A stretch of DNA of 64,000 bases, taken from contig OY764903.1 of NCBI GenBank assembly GCA_963668605.1, positions 2,542,001 through 2,606,000 of the forward strand. The letters are read 5' to 3'. This stretch comes from G963668605 sp963668605. GTDB lineage: Bacteria; Acidobacteriota; Terriglobia; Bryobacterales; Bryobacteraceae. The notes beneath the pieces were generated by a model that worked only from the letters and a program-made list of their open reading frames with translations, did not search any database and was not told the DNA's origin. The translations under genes and the position numbers were made by a program. Shown piece by piece: positions 25,351-34,408 of this stretch. The stretch's first letter is position 1; each line of letters opens with the position of its first letter.

Positions 25351-26556
25351 ATGTTCGTTTCAGAGGCCCTGCGCTTCAGTTACCGCGCCCTGGTCGCCAA
25401 CAAACTACGCACCTTCCTCACCGCGCTCGGGCTGGTGATCGGAAACGCCTCCGTAATCCTCGTCGTCACCATTTCTCTGACAAGCCGGGACTACATTCTC
25501 GGCCAGATCAGCAGCATCGGTTCGAACATGGTCTATGCCTACTATGAAGGCGGCCAGCAGAGTGCACGCAAGGCCGATGCCGACTACATCAAACTCGCCG
25601 ACCTCGAAGCCGTGCGTGAGCAGCTCGGTCCGGTGATCGTCGCTGCCACAGGTGTGCTGCCCAGCTATGACCGCATGTACGTCAACGGCAAGGAAGAAGA
25701 TATCTCGGTTAACGGTACGGACGAGTACTACGCGCCGGCGCGCAGTCTGGTTCTGCTCTCGGGACGCTTTCTCGATCACACCGACGTTACGCTGCGCACA
25801 AAAGTCACCCTGATGACCGGCCGCCTCGCCAAACGGCTATTTGGCAGCGAGAACGCGGCCGTCGGGCAGCTCGTGAAGTTGTACGGCCTGCAGTTTACCG
25901 TCATCGGCACTTTCAAGGAGCGCGTCTCGAGTTACGGGTTGTCCGAAATCACCGACGAAAGCGTCTTGATCCCGATTACGGTCAGCCGCTACTTCACTCC
26001 CGTCGAGCGCATCGATCCGCTCTATGTGCAAACCCGCGCCGCGGCCGATGTTCCGCGCGTGACCGAGATGGTGCGTCAGGTCGTCGAGAGCCGCCACAGG
26101 ACAGGCGCGCGCTACCGCGTCGAGAGCCTCACGGCGATTCTCGAAACCGCAGAGCAGATCTCGCTCGTGCTCACGCTGGTCCTCGTTCTGGTGGCCGCGA
26201 TCGCACTAGTCATCTCCGGCATCGGCATCATGAATATCATGCTCGTCACGGTAACCGAGCGCACCCGCGAGATCGGCGTGCGCATGGCGGTGGGCGCGGC
26301 GCGGAGCGATGTGCGCCTGCAATTCATCATCGAAGCTGTGATGATCAGTCTTGGCGGCGGATTGCTCGGGACGCTGGTTGGAATCGCGCTTCCGCTCTCG
26401 GTGCAATTTTTCGTGGAGGGCATCCGGATCCCGATTTCGCTTGCTTCCGTCGGCGTCGCGCTGGCGGTCTCCATGCTTGTGGGCCTGATCTTCGGGACGC
26501 TGCCGGCCGTGCGCGCCTCGCGCCTCAATCCGACTGAGGCGCTGCGTTACGAATGA
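25351..26556 (+). CDS. ABC transporter permease, FtsX/MacB family
   Basis: A 401-residue protein with the MacB layout: helix near residues 18-40, a large periplasmic domain (about 45-270), then three helices at about 275-305, 325-350 and 365-390. The segment EIGVRMAVGAARSDVRLQFI and the C-terminal PAVRASRLNPTEALRYE are family signatures. Such permeases extrude peptides or lipids or drive lipoprotein export with an ATPase partner. No ATPase gene is adjacent, so its partner is elsewhere. Confidence 0.88.
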   Translation: MFVSEALRFSYRALVANKLRTFLTALGLVIGNASVILVVTISLTSRDYILGQISSIGSNMVYAYYEGGQQSARKADADYIKLADLEAVREQLGPVIVAATGVLPSYDRMYVNGKEEDISVNGTDEYYAPARSLVLLSGRFLDHTDVTLRTKVTLMTGRLAKRLFGSENAAVGQLVKLYGLQFTVIGTFKERVSSYGLSEITDESVLIPITVSRYFTPVERIDPLYVQTRAAADVPRVTEMVRQVVESRHRTGARYRVESLTAILETAEQISLVLTLVLVLVAAIALVISGIGIMNIMLVTVTERTREIGVRMAVGAARSDVRLQFIIEAVMISLGGGLLGTLVGIALPLSVQFFVEGIRIPISLASVGVALAVSMLVGLIFGTLPAVRASRLNPTEALRYE

Positions 26557-26565
26557 GCGTGCCTC

Positions 26566-27834
26566 TCACGCGGTCTTCGCCAGCACATAGGGTCCTTCCG
26601 GGATCACTGCGATACGCGCATCCGGCGGCAGTCCGTCGATGAGGGCGGCAATCGCCTCGGGCAGCGTTGCGTACGCATGACCCCATAGCCCCGGATGGTA
26701 CTCCGCAGGCAGACCGGGCACGTGGAAAAGCACACGCTTCTCCAGCGTCACAAGCGCCAACTTTTCGAGCTGCCATTGATCGACGGCGACTGGCGTGGAG
26801 TCGAGATGCGTGAGAAAGGCCCGATCCGAGGGAAAGTCCTTCAACATCTGACTGAACTCGGGCGCTCCCGAGCCCTCTTCGCAGGCAGCCACCACCAGAA
26901 TTCGTCCGCCCGGCTTGACGATGTGCGCAGCCGCGGTGACGCCCTTGAGGGTCTGGTAAAAAGTGAGGTCGAGCGGGTAGCCCGCGGACGTCGTGATCAC
27001 GGCGTCCACAGGCTCGTCGAGCGTCTCGAGCATCACATGTGAAACCATCGCAACACCGGCGGCATGCGCCTGCTCCGGTTGTCCCGCAAAGATGCCGGCG
27101 ATGCGGCGGTCGCGGGTGAGCGCGACGTCGACCAGAAAATCGTGCCGTGCCATGCGCGCGATTTCGAGCAACTCGCAGTGCAGCGGGTTGTCATGAATCG
27201 AACCTTCCACCGAGCGCGGGTCACGCATGAATTTGGAGCTATGCAGAACCTTGATGGTCTCCTGCGCGGCGAGTCCGGGCGCGATCAACTTGCGGCCCCC
27301 GGAGAAGCCGAGCATGAGATGCGGCTCGATGAACCCGAGCGTGATGTGCAGATCGGCCGAGACGAATCGCTCGTCGATGTAAACCGGAGTTCCCGAAGCC
27401 GTCGAACCCAGATGGCGATGCTGGGCCAACTCGCGCGCGAAATGATTTTCGACCCGGTAGCGGGACGCAATCTCTGGACCTACAATCTCACGGATTTCCG
27501 CGTCTGTGGCCGGACGGTGCAATCCGGTGGCGATCAGAATCGTGATGCCGTCGCGCGGGATGCCGCTCGCCTCCAACCGGCGCAGCACTGGCGGAAGCAC
27601 AATGCGGTTCGGCGCTGGCCTCGTGATGTCGCAGACGGAGATGGCGGCGCTGCGCTTGCCGCTCGCGAGTTCCGCCAGCGACGGCGTACCCACGGGCGCA
27701 TCGAGCGCGCGCTCCAGCGCCGCAGCCGAATCTGGAAGAGGCTGAGCGGAACGCGCTTCGAGAAACTGATAGCGAAAGCCGTCAGGCAGTTCGGCTGTGA
27801 CGCCGGTCTTCCCAAACGCGAGATTTGCGTGCAT
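26566..27834 (-). CDS. larA: LarA-family nickel-pincer racemase/epimerase
   Basis: A 422-residue LarA homologue. Lactate racemase and related 2-hydroxyacid racemases use a nickel-pincer nucleotide attached to a lysine. Residues equivalent to those of Lactobacillus LarA are present: D69 and R72 (CDITRPAPN), H106 (GLHRP), H172 (FIEPHLM), K182 (GGRKLIAPG, the cofactor-anchoring lysine) and H198. The cofactor-synthesis genes larB, larC and larE are not in the window. LarA homologues act on several hydroxyacids, so the substrate is not certain. Confidence 0.85.
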   Translation of the reverse strand: MHANLAFGKTGVTAELPDGFRYQFLEARSAQPLPDSAAALERALDAPVGTPSLAELASGKRSAAISVCDITRPAPNRIVLPPVLRRLEASGIPRDGITILIATGLHRPATDAEIREIVGPEIASRYRVENHFARELAQHRHLGSTASGTPVYIDERFVSADLHITLGFIEPHLMLGFSGGRKLIAPGLAAQETIKVLHSSKFMRDPRSVEGSIHDNPLHCELLEIARMARHDFLVDVALTRDRRIAGIFAGQPEQAHAAGVAMVSHVMLETLDEPVDAVITTSAGYPLDLTFYQTLKGVTAAAHIVKPGGRILVVAACEEGSGAPEFSQMLKDFPSDRAFLTHLDSTPVAVDQWQLEKLALVTLEKRVLFHVPGLPAEYHPGLWGHAYATLPEAIAALIDGLPPDARIAVIPEGPYVLAKTA

Positions 27835-27933
27835 ACGTAACCATCATGATACGCTGCCGCTGCTTCTGCGGCCAAGCAGTGCAAAATGGCAACTTACGTG
27901 CTCAGAATTTATTGAGGTTCGGTGGGGGTCCAT

Positions 27934-28047
27934 ATGTTGCTATCTGGTTTAGTTGCGCTGCTGTTTATAGTTGGCCTGTTTTTCTCGATGCTCGCGTCAC
28001 CGCCCAAACCCGAACGGGCCAGCGGCAAACCGACACACGGCAAGTGA
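27934..28047 (+). CDS. 37-residue single-pass membrane peptide
   Basis: A short ORF: ATG at 27934 preceded by GGTGGGGG at about 5-nt spacing, encoding one hydrophobic helix (MLLSGLVALLFIVGLFFSML) and a basic, Pro-rich tail ending THGK, with a TGA stop. The helix is uninterrupted and the ribosome site is good, which is the only support. No family recognised. It lies alone after the LarA gene on the opposite strand. Confidence 0.45.
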   Translation: MLLSGLVALLFIVGLFFSMLASPPKPERASGKPTHGK

Positions 28048-28542
28048 AGAACCGCCACACTTGACTGCGGATCTGGCAGTGCGGAGCTGACTGGGAATCC
28101 AAACGCGGCCGGGTGAACCGCTTTCACTCTTGTCAAAACAGATTTGACCTCTGCTTGTTCAACGTAAGCGACTGTTTCTTGGCTTCTCGGGTCGCTGACG
28201 GCACTGCGAACGCATCCGCATCATTCGGATCGCCACACCCGGCATCACGCCTGATAACGGTGCCGTGAGCGCCAGCGACCGGAGGCTGCGATTTCACCAC
28301 GTTTCTTCGATTTGTGGAACGTTCCATGTGGATTTTGGAAGAATTGAAGTATTTCCGCCTCCGGTCGCTGGCGCTCACGGCACCGTTCAGCGGGAACGAT
28401 TGCTGCCCCTCCTCAGCACCCGCGGACACAACTCCCTCGTGTCGTGGAGACTAGTGAAATTTTTTACATAGTCCCGCGGCGAAAGTTACACACCAGCCCG
28501 TCAGTACGCGCTGGCCCCAGGACGGTTGTTACAATACCAAAT
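28048..28542. other. Non-coding gap carrying repeat element B
   Basis: No ORF with coding character was seen apart from shadows. The region holds REPIN-like element B (28256-28387). The 28130s share a short stretch (near TGTC.AAACAG) with the sequence before element A, so similarity between the two loci may extend about 120 bp further left. The last ~100 bp must contain the promoter of the parvulin gene. Confidence 0.5.
28256..28387. repeat. REPIN/MITE-like element B (family 1)
   Basis: A 132-bp element with perfect 31-bp terminal inverted repeats, left 28256-28286 (AACGGTGCCGTGAGCG...) and right 28357-28387 (...CGCTCACGGCACCGTT). The 70-bp interior is homologous to that of element A and holds the central palindrome GGAACGTTCC, so the whole element could extrude as one long hairpin. 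No coding capacity. Confidence 0.88.
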
Positions 28543-29502
28543 ATGAGGCTGTTTCCACTGATGGCGCTGCTGTGTGCCTGCGCCGCCGCCCAGACCGCTC
28601 CACCCACGAACGCCGGCGTCCCGGCCGCCAAATCGGATCAGCAGAGCGAACCGATCGATGTGACCAAAATGCTCGCCGCCCAATTGGCGCCCCCGAATTC
28701 TTCCCCGGAGCGCGTAGTCGCCACCGTGGAGGGCATGAAGATTACCGCCGGCGAGTTGCACCAATTCTATAGCGGGCTGCCGTCCAACGTTCAGTTCTAC
28801 TATGGACAGAACCGCAAGGAATTTGTGGAACGCTATGCGCTCGTTCGCAAACTGGCGGCGGCCGCGACGGCTGCGAAGCTCGATCAACAGACGCCCTACA
28901 AAGAGCAACTCGAGGCAGCTCGGATCAACATCCTGATGCAGGCGCAGATTGACAGCCTCTCCAACAAGGAACTGGTCAGAGACGAGGAACAGCAGACTTA
29001 CTACAAGGAGCATCCGGACGAGTTCACCCAAGCACGGGTCAGCGGCATATTCGTCGCTGCATCAAATAAGGATGCTAAGGCGAAGGCCGCGGCAATGATT
29101 CAGAAACTGCGCGCCGGCGAGGATTTTGCCAAATTCGCGAAGGAAAACTCGGAAGACAAACCCAGCGCGGAACGAGGCGGCGACCTCGGCTATCTCGCCA
29201 AGAACGGCAACTATCCGCCTGCCGCCAAGAAGGCCATCTTCGCGCTCAAGCCCGGCGAAATCTCAGAGCCGGTCGAACTCGAAACCGGCCAGTGGGTCTT
29301 TCGCATGGAAGAGATAATTACCAAGAATTACGACTCCGTGAAAGACGACATCTTTCAGAACTTGAAACAAAAAGCGCTCGTCGCCTGGATGGACAAGGCT
29401 CGCCAGAGTGTCTCCGTCAAGGTGGAGGACGAAGCTTACTTCAAGGTTGCGCAGCCATCGCCTGATGGGACTGTAATGATTCCCTTAAAAAAACAGGATT
29501 GA
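28543..29502 (+). CDS. Secreted parvulin-type peptidyl-prolyl isomerase (SurA/PrsA-like)
   Basis: A 319-residue protein starting MRLFPLMALLCACAAAQ with a signal peptide. A SurA-N-like helical chaperone region (about 50-160) precedes one parvulin domain (about 160-265): ARVSGIFVAAS, FAKFAKENSEDKPSAERGGD, then GYLAKNGNYPPAAKKAIF. It probably assists folding of outer-membrane or periplasmic proteins. The start at 28543 is preferred because the 33-codon extension has no leader character. Its 3' end overlaps the convergent Crp/Fnr gene by 62 bp. Confidence 0.85.
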   Translation: MRLFPLMALLCACAAAQTAPPTNAGVPAAKSDQQSEPIDVTKMLAAQLAPPNSSPERVVATVEGMKITAGELHQFYSGLPSNVQFYYGQNRKEFVERYALVRKLAAAATAAKLDQQTPYKEQLEAARINILMQAQIDSLSNKELVRDEEQQTYYKEHPDEFTQARVSGIFVAASNKDAKAKAAAMIQKLRAGEDFAKFAKENSEDKPSAERGGDLGYLAKNGNYPPAAKKAIFALKPGEISEPVELETGQWVFRMEEIITKNYDSVKDDIFQNLKQKALVAWMDKARQSVSVKVEDEAYFKVAQPSPDGTVMIPLKKQD

Positions 29503-30154
29503 CGACGCGGATACTTCGGCGGCCCAGTTTGACGAATCCGCGCCGGGCTAATCTGTTGAGCGCCGTCGAAGTGGTTTCGCGAACCGCCCCGATCAGACTC
29601 GCCAACTCACCCTGCGAGATTTTCAAATTCCAGCCCGCGCCGGGCTCACCGGAAACGTCCTCGCACAGGTCGCAAAGCGTCAGCGCGAGACGTTCCTCGA
29701 TATCGCTGGTCTTCAGCAACGCGACCGCGCGCTCCGCTGCCCGTTGCCGCTGCAAAGCCACGTGCGCAAGCGACCGCCAGAGAACGGCATCGGCGGAGAG
29801 TGCAAACAAGAATTCGCGCACCGGTATCTCCACTATTACGCAGTTTTCGAGCGCCACCGCGGTGAATGAATGCGTGCGCTCTCCGTACGCCGCGCAATCG
29901 CACACCACAGCCGGTGCCTGTACCACCGACAACAGGACGCTCCAAGCGCCGTGCGCGCGTTCGATTTTCACCGAACCGGAGCGGAGGTAGGAAAACTGAT
30001 TGACTGGGTCGCCTTCCAGGAACAATGCAGTTCCAATCGGGACGTTTCGCTTGGCGCCGCCGGATTGCTGGAGCATCCGCCGGATCAGTTTCTGGTGAGT
30101 GCCGTTCGATAGCTCGCTTTTCACAAAGTCCTCCTGGGCAGGATAGAAACTCAT
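29441..30154 (-). CDS. Crp/Fnr-family transcriptional regulator
   Basis: A 237-residue regulator with an N-terminal cyclic-nucleotide-binding-type domain (about 25-145, with FLEGDPVNQFSYLRSGSVKI) and a C-terminal winged helix (about 150-225). The recognition region is SQGELASLIGAVRETTSTAL. The N-terminal Cys ligands of Fnr are absent, so it is not an Fnr-type oxygen sensor, and the cAMP-binding R/E motif of Crp is not evident. Ligand unknown. It overlaps the convergent parvulin gene by 62 bp at the 3' ends. Confidence 0.85.
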   Translation of the reverse strand: MSFYPAQEDFVKSELSNGTHQKLIRRMLQQSGGAKRNVPIGTALFLEGDPVNQFSYLRSGSVKIERAHGAWSVLLSVVQAPAVVCDCAAYGERTHSFTAVALENCVIVEIPVREFLFALSADAVLWRSLAHVALQRQRAAERAVALLKTSDIEERLALTLCDLCEDVSGEPGAGWNLKISQGELASLIGAVRETTSTALNRLARRGFVKLGRRSIRVVNPVFLRESLQSHQAMAAQP

Positions 30155-30222
30155 CCTGTTCGGGAGTGCGGCCCTCGTAAGTTTATATCAGAAACAGAGC
30201 GGAATTGCGAGACCCAAAAGAC

Positions 30223-31071
30223 TTATGTCCTGTCTCGGCGCAGCGCGGCGGCGAATTCCGCGGCACGCTCAAACTCCGATTTCATAGCGAGGGAATCCAA
30301 ATCGCTTCGGTATTTTTGCAGGGTCTCGATGTACGCCGCCAGGGCCTGGGAGATATTCACCGTATTTGTGGCCAGAATATCTCGCCAAATATCGAACGAG
30401 CTGAGCGCCAGGCGAGTGCTGTCGAGCAGCGCGGGACCGGCCGCTCCGGCCTCGGAGGGAAGGCGCAGCGTGCCTGCCAGCACGGACGCCAGCGCTGTCG
30501 AAGCCAGTTGCGGCAGGTGCGACGTGAGCGCCACGACTCGATCATGCGCCGCCGGATCCATGACCACCGGTAGCGCGCCCGTCCGCGCCACCCACTGGCG
30601 GAAGCTCTGCGCAGCTTCGCTCTCCATCTCTTCGGGGCGCCGCGGCGTCAACACCCAGCTTCGGCCCACGAACAGATCCGCGTCCGCTGCGGCAACGCCA
30701 CGCGTCTCCTTCCCGGCCATCGGGTGCCCGCCCAGGAATTGCGCGCGGCGAATCTGCTGCGCCGCCGCCGAGACAATCGCCGCCTTGGTGCTGCCCGCGT
30801 CGGTGACCAGCGCGCCCGCTTTGAGCAGCGGATCGATTTCGCCGAGCAACTCCAGAATGCGCGCGATCGGCTGCGACAAAAACACGAGATCGGCGCGCGG
30901 CAAGGCCTCCGCCAGCGCCAAACCCTCGTCGATGATCCCTAGCGAGAGCGCCGCCTCGATCGTCTTCGGCGAACTCACGCCAATGATCGTGCCGTCGAAT
31001 CCGGCCTTGCGCAGAGCCAGCGCGAACGATCCGCCGATTAGCCCCACACCCGCAATGACAACCGTCTGCAT
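30223..31071 (-). CDS. tyrA: Prephenate dehydrogenase
   Basis: A 282-residue NAD(P)-dependent enzyme that converts prephenate to 4-hydroxyphenylpyruvate for tyrosine. The Rossmann motif GVGLIGGSFALAL is at residues 8-20, and GGHPMAGKETRG, a prephenate dehydrogenase signature, is near residue 118. Both TyrA domains are present and no chorismate mutase or ACT domain is fused, consistent with the separate mutase gene in the same operon. It is the last gene of the aromatic operon, 8 bp after aroF. Confidence 0.9.
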   Translation of the reverse strand: MQTVVIAGVGLIGGSFALALRKAGFDGTIIGVSSPKTIEAALSLGIIDEGLALAEALPRADLVFLSQPIARILELLGEIDPLLKAGALVTDAGSTKAAIVSAAAQQIRRAQFLGGHPMAGKETRGVAAADADLFVGRSWVLTPRRPEEMESEAAQSFRQWVARTGALPVVMDPAAHDRVVALTSHLPQLASTALASVLAGTLRLPSEAGAAGPALLDSTRLALSSFDIWRDILATNTVNISQALAAYIETLQKYRSDLDSLAMKSEFERAAEFAAALRRDRT

Positions 31072-31079
31072 GGCGGGCG

Positions 31080-32093
31080 TCAGATCTCGCGGCCCACGGC
31101 GGACGCAATCAGTCGCGCCTGCCGCATCAACTCGCTGAACTGCTCCGGCCGCAGCGATTGCGCCCCGTCGCTCGTCGCGTTCTCCGGGTCGTTATGTACC
31201 TCGACCAGCAAACCGTCTCCGCCCGCGGCCACGGTCGCGAGCGCCATCGGCGTTACCTTGTCGCGGCGGCCCGTGCCCTGTGACGGGTCGGTCACCACCG
31301 GCAAATGCGACAACGCCTTCACCACCGGAACAGCGGAGATATCCAGCGTGTTGCGCGTGTAACTCTCAAACGTGCGAATGCCGCGCTCGCAAAGAATCAC
31401 ATCGTAATTGCCGCCCGTCATCACATATTCGGCCGACATCAGCCACTCCTCAATGGTCGCGGCGATACCGCGCTTCAGTAGCACAGGCTTGCGCAGATCG
31501 CCCAGCGCTCTCAGAAGCGTGAAATTCTGCATGTTGCGCGCACCCACCTGAAAGATATCGACGTAGTCCGACATCATCGCGAGTTGCGTGTGGTCCATCA
31601 CCTCGCTGACCACGAGCAACTTGAAGCGCTCAGCGGCGGATTTGAGGAGCTTAAGACCCTGTTCTACAGACTTGAGACTCTCGTGCGGAGCGCTGCGCGC
31701 CTGAAACACCCCAGCCCGCAAGATGGCGGCGCCGTCGCGCGCCACCGCTTCCGCAACGGTCTCGATCTGGTCGCGGCTCTCGACGAGGCTCGGACCCGCC
31801 ATCACCACCACGCGGGGGCCGCCAATCTCGACGGCGCCGATCCGGACGACGGTCCCCTCCGGCCGGAAATTCCGGCTGGCAAGTTTGTACGGAGACATGA
31901 TCCGGTGGCATTCCTTCACGCCCTCCATCAGCTCAAACTCGACGGGATTGAAGTTCTCCATCGGCCCCACGCCGCCCAGAACGGTGTGCACAACTCCGCT
32001 CGAACGGTGGATCGTGAAGCCCATGTTAACCAGGCGGTCGATTACAGACTCGATCTGCTCCTCAGTGGCGCCTTCCTGCATTACGACGAACAT
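31080..32093 (-). CDS. aroF: 3-deoxy-7-phosphoheptulonate synthase (AroF, Ibeta type with N-terminal FLD domain)
   Basis: A 337-residue DAHP synthase, which condenses phosphoenolpyruvate and erythrose-4-phosphate to start the shikimate pathway. Residues about 1-65 form the ferredoxin-like regulatory domain (MFVVMQEGATEEQIESVIDR), and the rest is the TIM barrel (VMAGPSLVES, KPVLLKRGIAATIEEW, SHLPVVTDPSQGTGRRD). The expected CGPC-like position reads AGPS. Its ATG overlaps the chorismate mutase stop by 1 bp (TAATG), so the two are translationally coupled. In this family the FLD domain and a nearby AroQ mutase can interact for feedback control. Confidence 0.9.
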   Translation of the reverse strand: MFVVMQEGATEEQIESVIDRLVNMGFTIHRSSGVVHTVLGGVGPMENFNPVEFELMEGVKECHRIMSPYKLASRNFRPEGTVVRIGAVEIGGPRVVVMAGPSLVESRDQIETVAEAVARDGAAILRAGVFQARSAPHESLKSVEQGLKLLKSAAERFKLLVVSEVMDHTQLAMMSDYVDIFQVGARNMQNFTLLRALGDLRKPVLLKRGIAATIEEWLMSAEYVMTGGNYDVILCERGIRTFESYTRNTLDISAVPVVKALSHLPVVTDPSQGTGRRDKVTPMALATVAAGGDGLLVEVHNDPENATSDGAQSLRPEQFSELMRQARLIASAVGREI

Positions 32094-32419
32094 TATTGGC
32101 TCTCTCCTGTCACTTGCTGCTCCGCCTTCTGGCGCATCATCTTCTCGCGCTGCACCGTGCGCATCTCGTCGATGATACGTTCGAACACACGCTTCACCGC
32201 GCCCGCCGGCATTGGCCCAAAGTTGTTTTCGGCGATGTTGCGGAACACCTCCTCCTCGCGCTTGGGCTCATAGACCGGCATTTTCATCTCCTGCTTCACA
32301 CGGCCGATCTGCTCTACCACTTCGGTGCGCTGGTTCAGCAGCGCGAGGATCTCGCGGTCGACCACATCGATCCGATCGCGGAATTCATTCAGTAGTTGAA
32401 CCGCCTCTTCCTGCGTCAT
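32093..32419 (-). CDS. Chorismate mutase, AroQ type
   Basis: A 108-residue all-helical AroQ-class mutase that rearranges chorismate to prephenate. It has the usual first helix EFRDRIDVVDREILALLNQR, the conserved ...EVVEQIGRVK..., then VYEPKREEEVFRNI. The Arg, Lys and Glu residues of the active site are present. It is free-standing, not fused to TyrA or DAHP synthase, and has no signal peptide. It overlaps trpA by 4 bp (ATGA) and aroF by 1 bp. Confidence 0.9.
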   Translation of the reverse strand: MTQEEAVQLLNEFRDRIDVVDREILALLNQRTEVVEQIGRVKQEMKMPVYEPKREEEVFRNIAENNFGPMPAGAVKRVFERIIDEMRTVQREKMMRQKAEQQVTGESQ

Positions 32420-33222
32420 GCTTCTCTCCGCCGCAGTGCGCCGCTCAATTCGCGCGTGAAAGCTTCGAGCTTGTCTTCCAGCGCGGCGCTGCCGCCATTC
32501 TTTTCGATCAGGCGCACGAAGGCGCTGCCCACAACTACAGCGTCCGCCACCGCGCCCACGGAGGCAGCCTGTTCCGGCGTCGAGATTCCGAAGCCGACCG
32601 CCAGCGGCAAATCCGTAAGCGTGCGCATCGACCGCACCAGCGGGCCGACTGCGTCCGAGAGCGCATCCTTCTCGCCGGTCACACCCGTTCTCGAAACCAG
32701 ATAGACAAAGCCCGTCGAATGCGCGGCAATCGATTTACGCCGCTCCGGCGTACTCGTGGGCGCGGCTAGAAACACCGTGTCGAGATCGCTCGCGCGCATC
32801 GCGCCGGCATACTGTTCGGCCTCCTCGACGCTCAGGTCCGTCAGCAGGCAACCATCAATGCCGGCCGCCGCCGCGTCGCGCGCCAGGCGTTCCAGGCCAT
32901 AGCGCAGGACCGGATTTAAGTAGGTGAACAGGAGGATCGGAATTTCGGATTGCCCCCTGATCTCGCGAGCGATCGCGAGGACCTTCGCGAGCGTCGTGCC
33001 TGCGTGCAACGCGCGTTCCGACGCACGTTGAATCACGGGACCGTCGGCGACGGGATCGGAGAATGGCACGCCGAGCTCGATCAGGTCGGCGCCGCCGCGC
33101 TCCAGCGCCGCCGCCAGTGCGGGCGTGCGTTCCGGCGCCGGATCGCCGGCTGTGAGATAGGCAATAAGTCCAGGCCGGCCCTCACTCTTCAAGCGTTCAA
33201 AGAGCTGGCTAATTCGTGTCAT
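32416..33222 (-). CDS. trpA: Tryptophan synthase alpha chain
   Basis: This 268-residue subunit cleaves indole-3-glycerol phosphate to indole, which is channelled to TrpB. The catalytic residues are seen as E49 and D60 in the run LIELGVPFSDPVADGP, the same positions as in E. coli, and VYLVSRTGVTG is the phosphate-binding loop. The ATG at 33222 is chosen because it aligns with the family; an upstream in-frame extension is spurious. It overlaps trpB by 14 bp and the chorismate mutase gene by 4 bp. Confidence 0.93.
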   Translation of the reverse strand: MTRISQLFERLKSEGRPGLIAYLTAGDPAPERTPALAAALERGGADLIELGVPFSDPVADGPVIQRASERALHAGTTLAKVLAIAREIRGQSEIPILLFTYLNPVLRYGLERLARDAAAAGIDGCLLTDLSVEEAEQYAGAMRASDLDTVFLAAPTSTPERRKSIAAHSTGFVYLVSRTGVTGEKDALSDAVGPLVRSMRTLTDLPLAVGFGISTPEQAASVGAVADAVVVGSAFVRLIEKNGGSAALEDKLEAFTRELSGALRRREA

Positions 33223-34408
33223 CGAGGTCCCCCAGATTCTCGCGGTAAATGTCGATATCCTTGTCGCCGCGGCCGGAAAGGTTGACGATGAATACCTGGT
33301 CCTTCGCCGCGGGTGCGCAGCGCAGCGCCTCCGCCACGGCATGCGCGGATTCCAGTGCGGGGATGATACCCTCCATATGCGACAGCGAGCGCGCAGCGGC
33401 CAGCGCTTCGCCGTCCTGGATCGAGACATACTCGGCGCGCCCCTGGTCGTGCAGCCATGCGTGTTCAGGGCCGACGAGCGCATAGTCCAACCCAGCCGAA
33501 ACCGAGTGCGTCAGCGAGATCTGGCCGTCGTCGTCCTGGAGCAGATAACTGTAAGCGCCTTGGAGAACGCCCGGCGACCCGCCCGAAAACCGTGCCGCGT
33601 GCTCGCCCAGTTGCAGACTTCGCCCGCCCGCCTCGACGCCGATCAGACGGACAGCTTTATCTTCGAGAAACGGATGGAAGATGCCGATGGCGTTGCTGCC
33701 TCCGCCCACGCAAGCGAAAATCGCATCCGGCAGTCTGCCTTCCCGCTCCAGAATCTGGCGCCGCGCTTCGACGCCGATCACGCGGTGAAAGTCGCGGACC
33801 ATCATCGGATAAGGATGCGCCCCAAGTGCCGAACCCAACAGATAGTAAGTCGAGTCGATGTTCGTGACCCAGTCGCGCATCGCCTCGCTGATGGCGTCCT
33901 TCAACGTGCGGCTTCCCGCGTTGACGCCGACGACTTTCGTCCCGAGCAGCCTCATGCGGAAGACGTTCAAGCGCTGCCGGCGCATGTCTTCCTCACCCAT
34001 ATAGACGACGCACTCGAGACCAAACAAGGCGCACACTGTCGCCGTGGCGACGCCATGCTGTCCTGCTCCGGTCTCGGCAATCACACGCCGTTTGCCCATG
34101 CGCCGCGCAAGCAACACCTGCCCGAGGCAGTTGTTGATCTTGTGCGCGCCGGTGTGCAGTAGGTCTTCGCGTTTCAGATAAATGCGCGCGCCGCCCAGCG
34201 ATTCCGAGAGCCGCCGGGCGCAATAGAGCGGCGTCGGCCGTCCGGCGTAATTCTCCAGCAGGTCGCGCAATTCGGCATGAAACGCCGGATCCTGCCGCGC
34301 CTCGGCGTAGGCCTTTTCGAGTTCTTCGAGCGGAGACATCAGCACTTCGGGGACATAGCGCCCGCCGTAAGGGCCGAAGTGTCCACGCGCATCGGGTTGA
34401 GAATTCAT
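33209..34408 (-). CDS. trpB: Tryptophan synthase beta chain
   Basis: This 399-residue PLP enzyme joins indole and serine. The Schiff-base lysine is K90 in LLHTGAHKINN, preceded by YLKRED, and the PLP phosphate loop is CVGGGSNAIG. It is the standard TrpB1 class, consistent with the adjacent trpA. It begins within the 3' end of trpF (4-bp ATGA overlap) and runs 14 bp into trpA, which indicates strong translational coupling for the two subunits. Confidence 0.95.
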   Translation of the reverse strand: MNSQPDARGHFGPYGGRYVPEVLMSPLEELEKAYAEARQDPAFHAELRDLLENYAGRPTPLYCARRLSESLGGARIYLKREDLLHTGAHKINNCLGQVLLARRMGKRRVIAETGAGQHGVATATVCALFGLECVVYMGEEDMRRQRLNVFRMRLLGTKVVGVNAGSRTLKDAISEAMRDWVTNIDSTYYLLGSALGAHPYPMMVRDFHRVIGVEARRQILEREGRLPDAIFACVGGGSNAIGIFHPFLEDKAVRLIGVEAGGRSLQLGEHAARFSGGSPGVLQGAYSYLLQDDDGQISLTHSVSAGLDYALVGPEHAWLHDQGRAEYVSIQDGEALAAARSLSHMEGIIPALESAHAVAEALRCAPAAKDQVFIVNLSGRGDKDIDIYRENLGDLDDTN

